From Bryopsis sp. KO-2023 (Eukaryota; Chlorophyta; Ulvophyceae; Bryopsidales; Bryopsidaceae), in the NCBI GenBank assembly GCA_030272585.1, contig BSYQ01000018.1:78729-142728 (forward strand): 64,000 bases of DNA. Direction: 5' to 3'. Shown piece by piece: positions 10,954 through 22,200 of the stretch (position 1 is the stretch's first letter; each line of letters opens with the position of its first letter). Position numbers and translations under genes: made by a program. The notes beneath the pieces are model-generated. The model made no database searches. It was given only the letters and a program-made list of their open reading frames with translations, and was not told the DNA's origin.

Positions 10954-12055
10954 AGTCCTTCACCTGAGGAATGTTGCTGCAAATGTCAACCATCAGATGA
11001 ATGATGTTGTGCAGCAGGCTGTGGCAGAAAGGTTGCCTCAGCCACAGGCTCCAGCAGCACTGGGCAAGGCCAGAGCAAAGACACCAGATGCTTGGTATGG
11101 TGACCCTGGTGATATCCCACTGAATGAGTGGCAGGTGCAGTTACAGACATATTTTGATGTGACAGGCACAAGGGATGTAGAGCAGCAGGTTCTAGTGGCT
11201 GCAGGATCACTCAGGGGAGCTGCAGGAACTTGGTGGAGAGGCAGATATGAGGCTGCTCTTGCAGGCCACCAAGAACTGCCTCAGACACTTGTTGTTTTGG
11301 TTGAACAGCTGAGACAGGAGTTTGGCAAGGTGAACGAGAACCGTGACTTCAGGAGAGAGTGGTCTCGGTTGCGTCAGGGGCGACTTTCGGTTGCTGAGTA
11401 TGTACACAAGTTTCGCAGGCTCACACTGCAGATTCATGACAGCAATCCTGGGGAAAAGCTCTTCAGGTTCATGGAGGGACTGCATGAGCGTCTGCGGACG
11501 AAGGTTGAGATGGAAGATCCCAACACCCTCGAAAGAGCGATTGCGCTGGCGGCTACTTGGGAAGGTCCTCTTGATAACTACCACAGAGATCGCAGTCCCA
11601 GCAGCAGACGTGCAAGGTCGCGCAGGGACAGATCGAAGAGTCGTGGCAGGTCGTTCAGCAGAGGCAGATCCCAGAGCAGAGGTCGCAGTAGCAGTCGAGG
11701 AAGGTATAACACCGAACGCGACAGGTACCACCCGCAGCGTCAGGCACCACACTTAGGTGATCGCATGGAGGTTGATGGCCTCCAGCGTAACCGCGTGGGG
11801 TTTGATGTCAGGGAAGGTCGCAGCGGCAGTAGAGGTCGCAGTGGCAGTCGCGGTGGTGATCGCAGTTACAGTCGCAGTAAAAGCAGAGGACGCAGTGGCA
11901 GTCCTCGCAGACACCAGAGGCAGAGACGAGCAGGAACTGGAGAGGGTTCCTCAGACAGGAGGAGCAGAATGGATATGGGCAGATCAGCAGCACATGTTGA
12001 TTGTTACAGGTGTGGCAAGAAAGGCCACTTCGCCGCTGACTGCTCGGAAAACTAA
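10862..12055 (+). CDS. gag: Gag of gypsy element G1
   Basis: Structural protein forming the virus-like particle and binding element RNA. ATG at 10862, 397 aa. A Ty3/gypsy gag core (about 75-225; segments such as GAAGTWWRGRYE and LSVAEYVHKFRRL) is followed by a long Arg/Ser-rich stretch (about 240-370, many RS/SR dipeptides). A single CCHC knuckle comes at 381-394 (CYRCGKKGHFAADC). The Arg/Ser stretch is unusual for gag and resembles splicing-factor RS domains; it could bind RNA or be phosphorylated. The start overlaps accessory ORF B. It ends with its own stop, about 100 nt before the Pol start, in a different frame. Confidence 0.92.
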   Translation: MSGGEEQMGVPAPDPFDLQAMRQMITDLQNEVLHLRNVAANVNHQMNDVVQQAVAERLPQPQAPAALGKARAKTPDAWYGDPGDIPLNEWQVQLQTYFDVTGTRDVEQQVLVAAGSLRGAAGTWWRGRYEAALAGHQELPQTLVVLVEQLRQEFGKVNENRDFRREWSRLRQGRLSVAEYVHKFRRLTLQIHDSNPGEKLFRFMEGLHERLRTKVEMEDPNTLERAIALAATWEGPLDNYHRDRSPSSRRARSRRDRSKSRGRSFSRGRSQSRGRSSSRGRYNTERDRYHPQRQAPHLGDRMEVDGLQRNRVGFDVREGRSGSRGRSGSRGGDRSYSRSKSRGRSGSPRRHQRQRRAGTGEGSSDRRSRMDMGRSAAHVDCYRCGKKGHFAADCSEN

Positions 12056-12159
12056 AGAGGTCAAGGGCTGGAGAGTTCCTTGGCCGGAATGAAAAGGTGA
12101 AGGAGGACAGAAGAGGAGTGTGGGAGGGCCGGCGTAGCCACCCACACAAGGAGGCTACC

Positions 12160-14211
12160 ATGGGGAGGGTAGCATCTGTTTCAGGGAAGCAGAACCCGGC
12201 GGGTGGTGTGCCTTGTGAAGCCACACCGAAAGGGAAGGTCGGTCGTTTGGAAAACGTTGAACTGGCGGGTACTCTGTTGGAGGCAGAGTCTCCTGCAAGT
12301 AGGTCAGTGGATGAATTGGCGGGTACTCTGCTGGAGGCAGAGTCTCCTGCAAGTAGGTCAGTGGATGAATTGGCGGGTACTCTGCTGGAGGCAGAGTCTC
12401 CTGCAAGTAGGTCAGTGGATGAATTGGCGGGTACTCTGTTGGAGGCAGAGTCTCCTGCAAGTAGGTCAGTGGATGAATTGGCGGGTACTCTGCTGGGGGC
12501 AGAGTCTCCTGCGAGTAGGTCAGTGGATGAATTAGTGGGTGCTGCTGCAGGGGCAGTAGCATCTGCAGAAATTTTGAAGGAGGTTTCCGGGAATGAGGAG
12601 GCTGGTCGGTCGAGTGGAACCACCACCTCTCAGGTCCCTGAGGCAGGAGGTGCAGGGCCAGGCGGGGCCACACCTGACCTGCATGAGTTTTCTGTGCATG
12701 TGAGTGCTGACAGTGATCTGAGGGCAGACACTGCAGACTCGTTTTCAGTGAGAGAGGAATCTGGGCTGGGCAGACCTAATGAAGTTTGCTTTCAAGGACA
12801 TAGCTTAGATGAACCCCCACTTTTGAAGTTGAGAGGAGTCCATGGGGGGACTCAGGGAATGTTGAAGACCACAGGATTTGTGGCAGGTTGTTTTTCTCGA
12901 ATATTGATAGATAGTGGGGCAACTGACAATTTTGTTTCAAAAGATTGGTTGCTTGAAAATGGCATTCAGACAGAAGCTGCTGAGGTACTGACTGAGGTGC
13001 AGTTAGCAGATGGTAAAACCTCAGAAAAGGTAGAAAAAGAACTGCAGGCCAGTGTCAAAATGGGCAAGTTTGTGTCAGAGGAAAAGATGTATGCCATAAC
13101 ACTAGGGAGGTACGACCTGGTGTTAGGAATGTCTTGGTTAAGCAAACACAACCCTGTCATAGATTGGCAAAAGAAGTTGTTGGTTTTGCAGACACCTCAG
13201 GGAGCAGTCAATCTTAGAATGCAGACTGGTAGAGTAGAAGATTGCAGTACAGCAGAATTGGATCTGATGTCTGCAACAGAGTTCGCACAGGTTGCTCGCA
13301 AGGGCAGACCTATATATTTACTTCATTTGAGAGAAGTGGATGTTGAGCATGCAATAAATGGGTTAGAAAGTACTGAAGCAGTAAAAGGAAGTTTTGCAGA
13401 TACAGTCTCAGAGGAAGAAAGAGAAGCTTTGCAGTTGGAAAAAGAAATCAGAAAAGAGTTTCAGGATTTGTTCAAAGAAGAACTGCCTCAGGAGTTACCT
13501 CCTGACAGAGGTGTTAACCACAAGATAGAACTTGTGGAAGGGGCAGAACCGGTAAAGAAGGGACTTTACAGGGCTAGTTTTGCAGAAAGAGAAGAACTGA
13601 AAAAGCAGTTGGCAGAGTTGCTGAAACAGGGTTTTATCAGACCTAGCAAGTCACCCTGGGGATCACCAGTTTTATTCGTTCCAAAGAAAAATGGGAAGTT
13701 GAGAATGTGTGTCGATTTCAGGGCACTGAATAAACTGACAGTGAAAAACAGGTATCCTATTCCAAGGATTGAGGAGTTGCTAGATCAGATTCAAGGAGCT
13801 CGTTGTTTCAGTAAAATAGATCTCTGCTCAGGTTATCATCAAGTGCGGTTGGACCCTGCAGATTCAGAAAAGACGGCCTTCCGCACTAGATATGGGCTTT
13901 TTGAATATGTGGTTCTTCCTTTTGGGCTGACAAATGCCCCTGCCACCTTTATGAACACCATGAACCATGTTCTTCATGATTTCTTGGATATTTTCTGCAT
14001 AGTTTATCTGGATGACATTTTGGTTTACAGCAGGAATTGGGCTGAACACAAGGTTCACTTGCAGAAAGTACTGCAGAGACTGAGGGAACAGAAACTGTAT
14101 GCTTCAGCTACTAAATGTGACATCTGCAAGATGCAGGTGGAGTTTTTGGGACATGAAGTGAGTGCTGCAGGTATACAGGTGTTGCAGAACAAAGTGCAGG
14201 TCATCAGGGAC
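12160..14211 (+). CDS. pol: Pol of G1, N-terminal part: protease and reverse transcriptase
   Basis: First part of Pol. The ATG at 12160 is in a strong context (accATGG); the frame is open a little upstream. Order: five 18-aa repeats, acidic spacer, aspartic protease (LIDSGATDNFVS, residue ~250), then reverse transcriptase with the SPWGSPVLFV region, YPIPRIEEL, PFGLTNAPATF and active site YLDDILVYS (about 14005). The frame runs uninterrupted into the TSD of the MITE at 14204-14211 and then stops within the MITE. RNase H, integrase and chromodomain continue at 32605. Separate gag and pol frames without overlap imply reinitiation or frameshift, not readthrough. Confidence 0.92.
12259..12528 (+). 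repeat. five 54-bp tandem repeats inside Pol N-terminus
   Basis: Five in-frame copies of a 54-bp unit encoding 18 aa (core ELAGTLLEAESPASRS). Copies differ by a few bases (one GLU to GLY codon change in the last). They lie between the start of Pol and the protease, in a part that varies freely in gypsy elements. Confidence 0.92.
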
Positions 14212-14380
14212 CAGAGATAGGACTTGGGCCAAAATTCTGGTCCGGCTACGGTCCGGTCCGGTTACGGTCGAGTTACGGTTCCGTATTACGGCCGTAACTC
14301 CGTACCGTAACCGGAGTAATATGTTGTTTTTACGGTACGGAACAGGTACGGTATAGCTACGGTAGCCCCTAAATCATCGT

Positions 14381-14418
14381 GAAGTAGTGTGGTTCAGTGC
14401 TAAAGCGTTAGGCTGTAG
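14381..14418 (+). other. tRNA-like A-box half inside the MITE
   Basis: Contains TGTGGTTCAGTGC (about 14388-14400), matching a pol III A box, in a stretch like a tRNA D arm. It is cut at 14418 by the LTR element; the B-box half lies at 32338-32370. Together they span roughly one tRNA length (about 70 nt). Stems pair imperfectly, so a functional tRNA is unlikely; a tRNA-derived SINE piece is more likely. Confidence 0.5.
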
Positions 14419-14999
14419 TGAAACGAGGCTACTTTTTTTCAAGGTCCCCTCGCCCTCCTAGAGGAGGACGAGTGCCTTCCTCAAGCGTCTCGTTAGATAG
14501 AACTTCCTTACAAGAATAAAGTTATAAAGAAGATACAACGACCTTTTCCTTCCACACTCTTATACCCTAGCGCCACAGCGCATCAAACCCTTGTTCCTGT
14601 CGACGTGTCACTATTCACTAGGAATTCACACATCTCCTTGCCACCTCAACTGTGAACGTGCCCCTATTCCACGAGAACTCACACGTCCAATTGACAACTC
14701 GACTTTGATGGCTGCCACATCATCATCCATCAAACTCCATCGAGCTTGGTTGTAGTCGTGACTCCAAGGGTGTCGCACTACTGCACCTCTGCACCTCTGC
14801 ACCTCTGCACCTCTACACCGCTGCACCGCTGCACCTCTGCACTGCTGCACGCTGCATCCACCGCTGCACGCTGCACCGCTGCACGCTGCACTCCTACACG
14901 CCGCACTCTCGCACGCTGCTCCTACACGTTGCACTCTTGCAACCTTCCCTTTTTCAGCTGCAGGAAGCATGGCAACTACTCTTGTAGTTCCAGCTCGAG
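14419..14999 (-). repeat. 3' LTR of the LARD, main part
   Basis: Identical by eye to 31729-32309. Contains a minisatellite of 9-bp GCACCTCT-like and 12-bp variants (about 14780-14935). The final 23 bp of the LTR lie at 23772-23794 beyond gypsy element G2. Confidence 0.9.
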
Positions 15000-15607
15000 T
15001 GTAACCACAAATGGCGTCGCCTTGACCGCTGGGGTCACCCCTGCAGCCGTACTTAACGGTTGTGGTGGCGTTTCTGCCGAACTGGAACGGCAGAAGTGGG
15101 GACAGCCCCTCTTGAACTTGATCACACGGCCTTTGCAAGGCACTTTACTCAGGTCTCTTCTCAAAAGCTTTCTTACAACAATCAAAAAGGTCCACACTCG
15201 AACAAAACACAAGAACCTAACCCAGAAGATCCGCACCAAGAAGAAGTACAATACCCTAAGATCAGCCGTTTAAATAGGCTGCAGCCTGACTCACCCTTGT
15301 CCCATTGATCGCCTAGGATCCCACCTACTGATTAAGACAACCCAACCCATCAAGCCTAACTGATCTTCCTAACCACCCTAAGTCCACTCCCTCAGTACCA
15401 ATCCCTAGGACTGTCCAACCTAGTCAACTCTGTAGCTGAACTGCTACCTCTAAACTGTGGCGGAACTGCCATGGCAGAACTGTCCCGGGGTGACTGCTAG
15501 CCCTACGTAATCCGTCCGGGACTGCCTCAAGCAGCATTCCCTCCCCTGATATCACTCTAGCCCTGGAGGTGACAAAATTGGTCGAGGCGACGTGGTTTGG
15601 GGTTACA
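15000..15607 (-). repeat. 3' LTR of G2
   Basis: 608 bp with short inverted ends TGTAACC...GGTTACA. The purine-rich tract on the minus strand (GGGAGGAGGGGAG) lies about 10 nt from the LTR edge rather than touching it. Confidence 0.85.
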
Positions 15608-17079
15608 GCTGTAACCACTCCCCTCCTCCCTTGACTTTTGTCCCCAAAAGTTAAACTCAACCTCCCCCACTGAACTTCTTCTGTCCCTGGTCTTTAGTTG
15701 TTAGCTAGTTGTTCCTAGAACTTTTCCAAAAAGTATCAACAAGAAAATCTTTCTCTTAACTGCCTGACTGGCTACTATGTCTGTAGACGTAGTGCTCAGA
15801 AACACAAAACAAGTGCCCATTGTTACTGCAGATCCATTTTATTTTTAATTTCCACAGCAAAACTGTTCAAGGACATCAAAATGTAAACTAACAATGTTGT
15901 TCCTCAAACAGGTCCCCCCTTTTTATTTTTTTTTTAAATCACAGCCATCAGCTGTTCTTTAAACCCAGAAGGACTGTTCAAAGAGCACTGGAATGTCAAC
16001 CAGTGGTGCTGTACTTCAATCAGTTCCCCCCCCTTTTTTTTTCCTCATAGCTAACAGCTGTTCTTTCACCCCTATAGGTCAAAGTGACCAGTTTGTCCTT
16101 GTTTGTCCCTTGTTTACCCCCCCTTTTCTTTCCCAGTTCTCTATTGAGCTCAAAAAAATATCAAAAGAAAAATCCTTTTCTTTATCGACTGACTGACTGA
16201 ATACTATTCCTGCAGAAATAATACTCACTAAACGAGATAGAACAAAAACAGAATAAAAACCCACCCACTGCTGCTGCAGAAATACAGCAATACCAAACAA
16301 AACAAACAATAAAATACAAAACACAACAAACCACAAAATACCATATTGTATTTCGCAATCCATCCGTACCACCAGTCAATTGGTCTCCGAATGGTATGGT
16401 CGTCCTTTCCTTAGTTGAACGCCCGGCTTCTGTAGAAGTTCTGCCACTTCATTTCTTTCCCCTTTTTCCGCTGTTTTGTTTTCTCCCAAGCTCTCAACGG
16501 TATATGCTGCCGTAGTGGATGAAGTCCCTTAGGCGCTTTCTCTCTCTCATGCTGCCGTAGCGGATATAGTTCCTTAGGCGCTTTTTAACTCTCTCTGCAG
16601 TTATGGCACGTCTGCCACACTTGCTCTTCCTCTTTTGATATACAACTCTTGCTGCAGTGCAGCTGCTGCACTCCTCTGGCTCGATCCTCTCCCGCCGATG
16701 TGCGCATTCTGTCTGTGGATATCTCGAACCACAGACTATCGTTGTTCCTCATTTGGCACCTGTCGCCATTCTCTTTCTCTGCTCAAGTACTTGAGTGGGT
16801 GAGCATCTCCTGCTACCCTTCAATATCGTCGACTTCTTCTGTGCACTTTTGCCTCAGCTTGTCTCCCAGCAGGCAAATCCTTTCTTTCCAAATATTTCAT
16901 TTGATCCTTATCCATCCATTGATCCACTTTTTCCCCCTTGATCTTTTGCAACAACAATGGTAGGCAAGAAATATGCAAAAACCTCACAAAATTCAAGTGT
17001 CCCCTACCACTGTTGAGTACTTCCATTGGGACAACAATGGTTGCACCTTGTCAGCTCTGATCTGGGGTTCCATAGTAAA
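15608..17079 (-). other. G2 3' region with integrase missing
   Basis: 1.5 kb between the Pol stop and the 3' LTR. No integrase core is readable. One short stretch on the minus strand (about 16600-16625, TCHNCRES) could be a remnant of an integrase zinc finger, but this is weak. Two diverged direct repeats (about 15710-15810 and 16135-16250) and a ~50-bp pair (about 16500-16590) are present, so the region may have been rebuilt by duplication and deletion. Confidence 0.6.
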
Positions 17080-19206
17080 TCATGGACGAAGCGCTGTGGA
17101 ACCACTGACTATTGGATGGTCCAGCGGAACTGGAAGCCTTGTCAGTGCATCCGCATTTGCGTTACTCTTCCCAGCGCGGAACTCAATCGTGAAATCAAAC
17201 TCTTGTAGGCGGAGTGCCCACCTCATCAGTTTCCCCGTCAGTTTGGTACCCGTCATCAACCATTGTAAGGCTCTTTGATCAGTCTGCAGCACAAATTCCG
17301 TTCCGTAGATGTATGGCCGAAATAAGGTGCAAGCCCACACCACTGCTAGGCACTCCCCTTCCACTGCAGAATAATTCCTCTCAGCAGGATTGAGTCTTTT
17401 GCTGGCATAAGCCACCACATGCTCCCTCCCTTGCTCATCCTTTTGACAGAGTACTGCCCCCACAGCCTGGCTGCTCCAGTCTGTTTGCAGAATGTATGGT
17501 AGGTGTGGCTGTGGTGGAGCCAGGACTGGTTGATCGGTAATGCTTTTCTTCAGCCTCTCAAATGCTTGTTGGTGGCGTTCCCTCCATTCAAATGGCACAT
17601 CCTTCTTCAACAACTCCGTCAGAGGTGCAGCGATCCTTGCATAGTCGCGCACAAATCTCCTGTAGTAAGAAGTAAGGCCTAGGAAGGACCGCAGAGTAGA
17701 CACATCCACCGGGGGCTCCTGCATCTCCACTGTGGCAATTTTCCCCGGATTCATTTTTATCTCTCCTTTCCCCACGATGTGGCCCAAGTACAGCAGCTCC
17801 TCAAACCCGAAGTCCGATTTCCTTGGGCTGATCCTCAGGTTGGCCTCCTTCAACCGCTGCAGCACCTCTGCCAGGATCTCCTGATGCTTTTCCCAGGTCT
17901 CCGCATAGATGATGATATCATCCAGGTATACGATCACCCCCTTCCACAGCATGGGTCCCAGCACCTCATTCATCATCCTTTGGAAAGTTGCTGGGGCGTT
18001 ACTGAGCCCGAAGGGCATTACCACGAACTCATACAGCCCCTCCTGGGTGATGAAGGCCGTTTTCTCCGCGGAGGCGGTGCTCATTCTGACCTGCCAATAC
18101 CCCGATCGCAGATCGAGTGCCGTGAAATACTTCGCCTCCGAGAACTGATTGATTGCATCCTCAATCCTTGGGAGGGGAAAGCTATCCCGGGTAGTGATCT
18201 TGTTAAGCTTGCGGTAATCCACGCAGAACCGCACGGATCCATCCGGCTTTGGCACTAGGACGATCGGTGAGGCCCATGGGGACTTCGACTTCCGCACCAC
18301 TCCGTCCAGGAGCATCCTCGCCACCTCCGATTTTACCACCCGGTTCTCCGCGTAACTGAACCTGTAGGGGTTCTGCCTGATGGGGGGATGATCTCCGGTG
18401 GAAATCTCGTGGTATAAGAGGTTGGTTTGCCCGACTTGATCCGAGGACCAAGCACAGGCATCCGGGTATTGCTGCAGAAGATCCAGCAGCTCTTTTTTTT
18501 GGTGGGGGGTAAGATGGGGACTAATTTTCAGTTCTTCCAGTTTTTCTCTAAGTGACACCTTTTCCTCTTTTCTTTCCTTTTCTGTGGCAAACGTTTTATT
18601 TTCTACATCAGAAGTCCCAAGGGGAACCACCCCTGCCCAAATCTGGTTTTCCTGCAGCTGAACTGCTGTCTGTCCCATTTCTTTCAACCCAAACTTTTCT
18701 TTTCTTTTTCCTTTTTCTTTCTTTTCTCTTCCCAATTCTTTTTCAGCTGCTTCCCCTTCCCTTGAATTTTCCCTTCTTTTCTTTTCTTCTTCCCCTTTTA
18801 TCTCTTGTCTCACCAGAATTTCTGCTTCCACTGTTTTACTATGGTTCAAACACTGCATGGCCCATGAGTCTGGCCACAGACTTCTGGCCCTTTCTACCTC
18901 TTGTGTTTGGCGTTGCATTCTCTCTTCCTGCTCCTTGATCCTCCTGCCTGCTCGACGCCACTGTTCTCGCCTACCCGCACGTTTGCCCCTCCTCCTTCTC
19001 CTCTTTCCCCTTTTATTTCTCCCCTCAGGACCGACCCACTCTCGCCACCCCTTCAGGTGTCGCCGAAGGAGGACGTCGGTGGCCGGCCCACTTAAAAATC
19101 CGAGGAGTCGTAGCTCACCACCCTTGGTGGCGCACTCCCTCCTTTCTCTCCGGTTGCGGCCGCTGCTGGAGGCACTCCTGTTGCAGCCCCTCCTGTTGGC
19201 CTCCAT
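17080..19206 (-). CDS. pol: reverse transcriptase-RNase H polyprotein of G2
   Basis: ATG at 19206, 708 aa, overlapping the Gag-protease frame by 115 nt. The first ~240 residues are a very basic and acidic charged region. RT follows with SPWASPIVLVPKPDG, SFPLPRIEDA, PFGLSNAPATF and active site VYLDDIIIY (about 17925), then the thumb/connection segment LRSFLGLTSYYRRF. RNase H has LQTDWSSQAVGAVL, EGECLAVVWA, LQTDQRALQWL and NANADALTRL. The frame stops 15 codons after RNase H with no integrase zinc finger, DDE core or chromodomain. It is intact as an RT-RNase H protein. The truncated Pol is either a defect of this copy or a trait of a non-autonomous lineage. Confidence 0.92.
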   Translation of the reverse strand: MEANRRGCNRSASSSGRNRRERRECATKGGELRLLGFLSGPATDVLLRRHLKGWREWVGPEGRNKRGKRRRRRGKRAGRREQWRRAGRRIKEQEERMQRQTQEVERARSLWPDSWAMQCLNHSKTVEAEILVRQEIKGEEEKKRRENSREGEAAEKELGREKKEKGKRKEKFGLKEMGQTAVQLQENQIWAGVVPLGTSDVENKTFATEKERKEEKVSLREKLEELKISPHLTPHQKKELLDLLQQYPDACAWSSDQVGQTNLLYHEISTGDHPPIRQNPYRFSYAENRVVKSEVARMLLDGVVRKSKSPWASPIVLVPKPDGSVRFCVDYRKLNKITTRDSFPLPRIEDAINQFSEAKYFTALDLRSGYWQVRMSTASAEKTAFITQEGLYEFVVMPFGLSNAPATFQRMMNEVLGPMLWKGVIVYLDDIIIYAETWEKHQEILAEVLQRLKEANLRISPRKSDFGFEELLYLGHIVGKGEIKMNPGKIATVEMQEPPVDVSTLRSFLGLTSYYRRFVRDYARIAAPLTELLKKDVPFEWRERHQQAFERLKKSITDQPVLAPPQPHLPYILQTDWSSQAVGAVLCQKDEQGREHVVAYASKRLNPAERNYSAVEGECLAVVWACTLFRPYIYGTEFVLQTDQRALQWLMTGTKLTGKLMRWALRLQEFDFTIEFRAGKSNANADALTRLPVPLDHPIVSGSTALRP

Positions 19207-22200
19207 GATTGTGCAGTTTCCCGGAAGTGTTCCAATAGCTTTTTGAGCTCCTCCTTTTCCTCTTGCTTCAGTGCCTCCCGCCTCCGCATGTATTCCTCTG
19301 TTACACCATTCCTTCTCCCCTGTTTTCCTTCCCTTTGCAGTGTTTCCTCCAAACTCCCTTCGTTCTCTTTTTGTATTTTCAAATGGTGCCCTCTTCTTGC
19401 ATCCAGTAACTCCATCTCTTGCTGGTGGAGGTGTGAGGCTGCTGCCTCACTCATCCCGTTCTCCCGACGCCTGGTGTAGCACTCTTGCAGCACCCTTGCT
19501 TGGTAGTATGTAAGCCGGAGGGTCGGTGGATGTCGACTGGCGGCGTTGGGCTGGTTCAGACCATCATGAGTCGTCCTTGAGTTCGGCTGCAAAAGTTCCC
19601 CGGTAGAAGAGGGTGGTTGGGCTGGTGCAGGACTGGGTTCTTCGATGTGGCGGAGGGTCTGGTAGATAGAAACGACTGCAGCAGTTGCAGGCGTTACAGA
19701 GTGGATGAACTCGATCGGCACGCCACCCATGCGTTGTCCCGCCATGTACGGAGTGAGCTTTTTGCGCCCGTAGTCGATTTCCGCCCCCGCTTCCCCTAGC
19801 CACGGAGTCCCAATGATCAAGGAGAAGTGGCTGTTCTCCACCACATGGCACGGTACCATTTGTTTGCTCTGCCCAAGGGCGATAGGTAGGGCAGGGATGT
19901 ATCCTACTGCCTGCCGAGTCTCTCCATTGCAGTCCCGGTACCTTCCCTTTGGTGCCTCCATCAGATGTGTTAACCCCGTTTGTGCTAGGAGTTTTGCTGA
20001 TATAACGCATGCACTCGCTCCGGTGTCAATGATTGCTCCTGGCACTTTGGTTTCCATCACTTTGGCTGTGGCTGTAGTGACTGCATATGAGCTTGTCTTG
20101 TCCACTTCCGCCATGGTGGTAACTGCTGGGACTTTCGCCATGGGCACCCTTAATGCCTTCAGCCAAGCATCAATCAGCTCCGGATGATGTTGACAGAGTT
20201 TGGCCACGGATACTTCCGCCGTCAATCCCTCCACAAACTTCTTGGCCTCCGCCTTAGTAAACATGCGCTTCTCCTTTGGCTCCACTGTTGATTTCTTGAC
20301 CATCTTCTTTTTCTTTGCCATGGTATTTCTCGGCGATGGTACTTGCATCGGTCTATGCATCAATGGCAACATCACAACTGATTTGGATCCTTGTGGCACA
20401 TCTTCTGGTTTTGGCACACCTTCTGGTTTCGGCACATCTTCCGGTTCAAGCACTTGCTTTGGAATCTCTTTTGGCTCTTTCTTGGTTTCAGGGTCTGGCT
20501 CCTCTTTCGGTTCCTCCATTTCAACATCCTCTGTAGCATTCGGTTGAGGATCTGCGGGTATGGGACTGGTATCCATAGGAGTCCCTCCATTGCTTCCTTG
20601 GGCACTGTCCATTGCTCCATTGTCGACATCCATAGCAGAGTACAAGATTGATGCCATGACTTCCTCTGGTTCCTCCATGGCTGCTGTCACTGGGTCGGTC
20701 TGCTCGAAATCCATAATCAACTGATCTTCCAGTTCTGCTTGGAAACTCTGCATTCGGTTGGGACAATTTCTTCTGTAATGTCCAAGGTCTAAGCAATGCC
20801 AACACGTGACTTCGCTCATGTTTATCCGTCCACTCCTTCTCCTCCATTCACTTCCTCTGTGGTTTCCCCGGCCTCTTTCCCCATTGGTAGGTATTCGATC
20901 CACTCCAGCGTCTCCAGTAATGCCATGGCTCACCCCTGCCAGCTCGGGTTCTTCCGATTGTCGCATATCTACTACCCTTTCTGTCAAGGCAGAGATCATC
21001 CTCCTGAGTTCGCTATACTGCCGCCCAGATATTCTCACTTGCTGCTCCACTCCTCGAAGTCTTGAATCCGTCACAATTTTGTGATCACGCATTTCCTTCC
21101 TTAGGCTGTCAATTTGCCCATTTACTCTCCGATCCATAACGCCCACTTCTGCCAAAACAGGCTCCAATGCTGCATGCTCCTGCAGTTCTCCCATCAGTTC
21201 GGTTGCTGGGACCGTCACTTCCTTCTGGGTGGAACTGGGGTCCACTTGTCTCTTCTCAACTTGTCTGGCTCTGGCACTGACTCCCTCCAAAGTATCCTCC
21301 ATGGGTGCATGAAGTATGGGTGTCAACTCCCCCTGAGCTCCGTCCTTGTTCAATCGAAGTAAGGACCCATCTGCCACGGCTGGATTGCCTGGTACTCTGT
21401 CCGCTTCCACTTGCTCCTGGGATGGCGCAGATGCACACTCGTCGCCTGTTTCATCACATTTCCGGCTTTGTTCCAAGGTATGGGCCACTAGTGTTGCTGG
21501 GGCAATTCCAAACCAGGCCAGCATGTCCGTTTGCAACTTCTGCCACGTCCTCAATGGGTTTGGCACTCCTTCCACAAGGGCTGGATGTCTGGATATCCAA
21601 TTGTCAACCCATGACCGAGCCTCCCTGGTTGTATAGCGGACCAGTCTCTCTATCCTCTCGTCTTCGTGTGGCTGCACTGCTGGGGGTACATTCCAGCCAG
21701 AGCCTTCAGCGAGGATCCCATAGGAACGTAACCAGGTGGCCACATCTTCTGCCTCTGCACCCGTAAATGCGGGTAAATGACTGTCAGTCAACCGATTAGG
21801 AAGTCCTTCTGCTGGATGTATCATGGCGCCGCCACTGCCTGGAGTCGGTGGACAAACTGGTGGTGGAACAGGAGGTCTTGGTGGAACGGGTGGAACAACT
21901 GGACCAGGTGGCACAATTGGAGGAATCTGGGGGAGACTGGCAGCAAAGGCAAATGGGTTCAGTGGTGGATGTACTGGGGGCACAGGCTCTTCCTCGAAAC
22001 TAGAGGATGTCTCCCTCTTGTCTCTTTCCCCTTCAGGTTTGTCTTCGTCGGAACTGGAACTCGAGGGCTCGTTGGTAGCGCCTCCATTTCCTCCGTTCCC
22101 TGCAGCAACACTGCTCTCTTCTTCCTCTTCTTGTTTGACTTCTTCCTTAACCACAACTTCTGGCTCAACAAAGGCTTCCTCCTCTTCTTTGGTCACTCGT

